Of a stretch of 16,656 nt of DNA, positions 15,309 to 16,656 are shown piece by piece (the stretch's first letter is position 1; the number at the start of each line of letters is the position of its first letter). The stretch lies in contig CAVFWS010000036.1 of assembly GCA_963626295.1 (NCBI GenBank), positions 1 through 16,656 on the forward strand, given 5' to 3'. A program made the translations under genes and the position numbers. This DNA comes from UBA1731 sp963626295. GTDB taxonomy: Bacteria > Verrucomicrobiota > Kiritimatiellia > RFP12 > UBA1067. The notes below the pieces were generated by a model that worked only from the letters and a program-made list of their open reading frames with translations, searched no databases and was not told the DNA's origin.

Positions 15309-16259
15309 ATGATCAGCAGAAGAATGTTCCTGATTCAGGGTGCGGCGTTGGCCGCAGGCGGATGCGCCAATGTCGCAAGGGGCGCTGGCGTTGGGTCTGT
15401 GTATGGCGGCATCCCCATCGGCGTCATCACGTATTCGTATCGTGGCATGCCTGTCGGGCAGTACAAGACGCTTGAATACGTGAAGGCATCCGGTCTCAGC
15501 GAAATGGAGTTCATGTCGAACGATCTGGAGCTTGATGCCGGATCGCCCGTAAACGGGCTTTCGTGGAAGCTGACCAAGGAGGACAAGGCAAGGGTTGCGG
15601 CCTGGAGGCGCACTGTCGACCTCAAGCGCTTCGAGGATGTGCGGGCAAAATACGAGGACGCAGGCGTAAAGGCCCATATCGTCAAGTTCGGCTCCATTGA
15701 CGGCGGGGCAGGCTGGTCGGATGGGGATATCGAGTATTGCTTCAAGGTCGCCCGCATAATGGGCGCAAAGGCGATTACGCGCGAAGTCCCGAACCCCAAG
15801 GACATGGCGGCATGGGAGAAGAGCGCCAGACGGCTGGCGCGCTTTGCGGAGCGGTACGACATCGCTGTCGCTTTCCACAACCACCTTCAGATAGATGCGA
15901 AGACGTATGACGGGCCCTTGCTTGACTGGTCCCCGAAGTTCATGATCAACTTCGATATCGGACACTACGTTGCGGCGAACGATGACGACCCCCTTGCGTT
16001 CGTGAAGAAGTACCACGACCGCATCTGCTCCATCCACATAAAGGACCGCACGACGAAGGCGCATGGGCAGAAGAACCTTGCGTTTGGCGCGGGAGATACG
16101 CCCCTTGTCGGACTCTTCGGCCTTATGCGCAGGGAAGGATATCGCTTCCCGTGCGACATCGAGCTTGAATACGCGATCCCGAAGGGGTCCGATGCCGTTC
16201 GCGAAGTGGACGTATCACGTCGCTATTGCGCCACGAACATCGCAAGGCTGAATGGCTGA
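15309..16259 (+). CDS. Tat-exported sugar phosphate isomerase/epimerase-like TIM-barrel protein
   Basis: This 316-residue protein is of the xylose-isomerase-like TIM-barrel family (AP_endonuc_2 fold). Residues 3-8 (SRRMFL) form a twin-arginine signal, followed by a hydrophobic stretch and AAGGC (Cys19), so it may be a Tat-exported lipoprotein. Family metal-site motifs follow in order: ITREVPN, VAFHNH, INFDIGHY, SIHIKDR and DIELEY. In characterised relatives these residues bind a divalent metal and act on keto/aldo sugars or inositol derivatives; the substrate here is unknown. ATG 15309 is chosen because AAAAGGAG ends 8 nt before it; a GTG at 15300 overlaps that site. The next gene overlaps the stop by 8 bases, so the two may be co-transcribed. 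Confidence 0.93.
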   Translation: MISRRMFLIQGAALAAGGCANVARGAGVGSVYGGIPIGVITYSYRGMPVGQYKTLEYVKASGLSEMEFMSNDLELDAGSPVNGLSWKLTKEDKARVAAWRRTVDLKRFEDVRAKYEDAGVKAHIVKFGSIDGGAGWSDGDIEYCFKVARIMGAKAITREVPNPKDMAAWEKSARRLARFAERYDIAVAFHNHLQIDAKTYDGPLLDWSPKFMINFDIGHYVAANDDDPLAFVKKYHDRICSIHIKDRTTKAHGQKNLAFGAGDTPLVGLFGLMRREGYRFPCDIELEYAIPKGSDAVREVDVSRRYCATNIARLNG

Positions 16260-16656
16260 TGCCATCCCGAGCCCAATGCGGGAAAAATGCGCCGATAGGG
16301 AAGAGATTGTGGAGGTGAGGGGTATACGCGCTCGGGTCGCGCGTACGCCCCTTGCCAGGATGAAAGGCCTTATCGGAACCAGGGCTCTGCCGCCAGGCGA
16401 GGGCATGCTGATCCTGCGGTGCAATGCCATCCACACGTTCTTCATGTCGTTTCCGATAGATGCGACGTTTCTTGACAGGCACGGCAATGTCGTAAAGGTG
16501 GTGCGCAACATCCCGCCATGGCGTCCTTTCGTATGGGGCGGATTCCGGGCCGTAAAGGTCCTCGAGACCGCATCGGCAAACGCAAGTGACAGTGCATATT
16601 CTGGGTCGCCGGACAAAGTAAATGCAACTGTCGGCAGGTTAAATGCAACGAATCGT
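16252..16656 (+). CDS. DUF192 family protein, runs off right edge and possibly interrupted
   Basis: The open frame shows at least 135 residues and no stop before the window ends. The DUF192 core is clear: ARVARTPLARMKGLIG, LPPGEGMLI, CNAIHTFFMSFPIDATFLD, VVKVV, PPWRPF and AVKVLE. The family is small (about 110-150 residues) and of unknown function; members are often exported, but no signal peptide is seen here. The start is uncertain: ATG 16252 (overlapping the previous gene), ATG 16276, or GTG 16309 with AGGGA 7 nt upstream. After VLE the sequence no longer resembles the family, where a Pro/Gly-rich turn (PAGT.., then PGD) is expected. The last 64 bases look like the end of a mobile element, so the true 3' end may be lost. 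Confidence 0.75.
   Translation, partial: MADAIPSPMREKCADREEIVEVRGIRARVARTPLARMKGLIGTRALPPGEGMLILRCNAIHTFFMSFPIDATFLDRHGNVVKVVRNIPPWRPFVWGGFRAVKVLETASANASDSAYSGSPDKVNATVGRLNATNR
16593..16656. mobile_element. Possible insertion-sequence end (IS21-like) entering at right edge
   Basis: From TGCATATTCTGG onward the DNA changes character. It carries two exact direct repeats, TAAATGCAAC, at 16619-16628 and 16640-16649, 21 bp apart (two helical turns). Phased repeats inside a terminus that starts with TG fit the multiple transposase-binding sites of IS21-family ends. No transposase gene is within the window, and the boundary is estimated, so this is tentative. Confidence 0.4.

Overview
The window is GC-rich bacterial DNA. 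Its style points to a host-associated member of the PVC superphylum, most likely a Kiritimatiellota-type gut bacterium. That is an inference from the gene types: a very large secreted protein built on WTGGGDG/ANW beta-strand modules, a C10 (streptopain-type) peptidase with a beta-rich C-terminus, a PVC-style SSS symporter with a periplasmic extension, and a neutral-ceramidase-like protein. No rRNA or marker gene is present to confirm the lineage. I see no tRNA, rRNA, CRISPR array or phage gene. No stretch without a gene exceeds about 230 bases.

Left part (1-4849): a C10 cysteine peptidase gene on the minus strand runs off the left edge. Divergent from it is a tightly overlapping three-gene operon (2251-4849). 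It encodes two small Cys-containing proteins that look like diverged paralogs of the ATC-hydrolase-like fold, then a lipoprotein with a glycoside-hydrolase-like TIM barrel. A strong intrinsic terminator ends it. Middle (4941-9092): one 1383-residue secreted protein with three modules of about 440-470 residues.

Sialic-acid block (9166-14399): an AraC-family regulator is followed by a separately promoted operon. The operon encodes N-acetylneuraminate lyase (NanA), a sodium:solute symporter with what looks like a remnant of a sialate-mutarotase kelch domain at its N-terminus, and a cytoplasmic neutral-ceramidase-like zinc protein. The likely job is import and cleavage of host sialic acid. The ManNAc kinase/epimerase and later steps are not in the window.

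Right part (14482-16656): base composition falls visibly. A YczE-like membrane protein is followed by a terminator and a good sigma70 promoter. Then come a Tat-exported sugar-isomerase-like lipoprotein and a DUF192 protein. The DUF192 frame seems to run into the end of a mobile element (two TAAATGCAAC repeats 21 bp apart) at the right edge.

Two signals cut across the genes. Nearly every transcription unit has an extended -10 of the form TGRTAnnnT, usually TGGTAWAAT-like. At three genes the start codon lies only 7-8 nt after that box with no Shine-Dalgarno sequence, which is the signature of leaderless mRNAs. The other genes have clear purine-rich ribosome sites. A 14-bp sequence, TTTTACGAACATCC, also occurs in two intergenic regions in opposite orientations.
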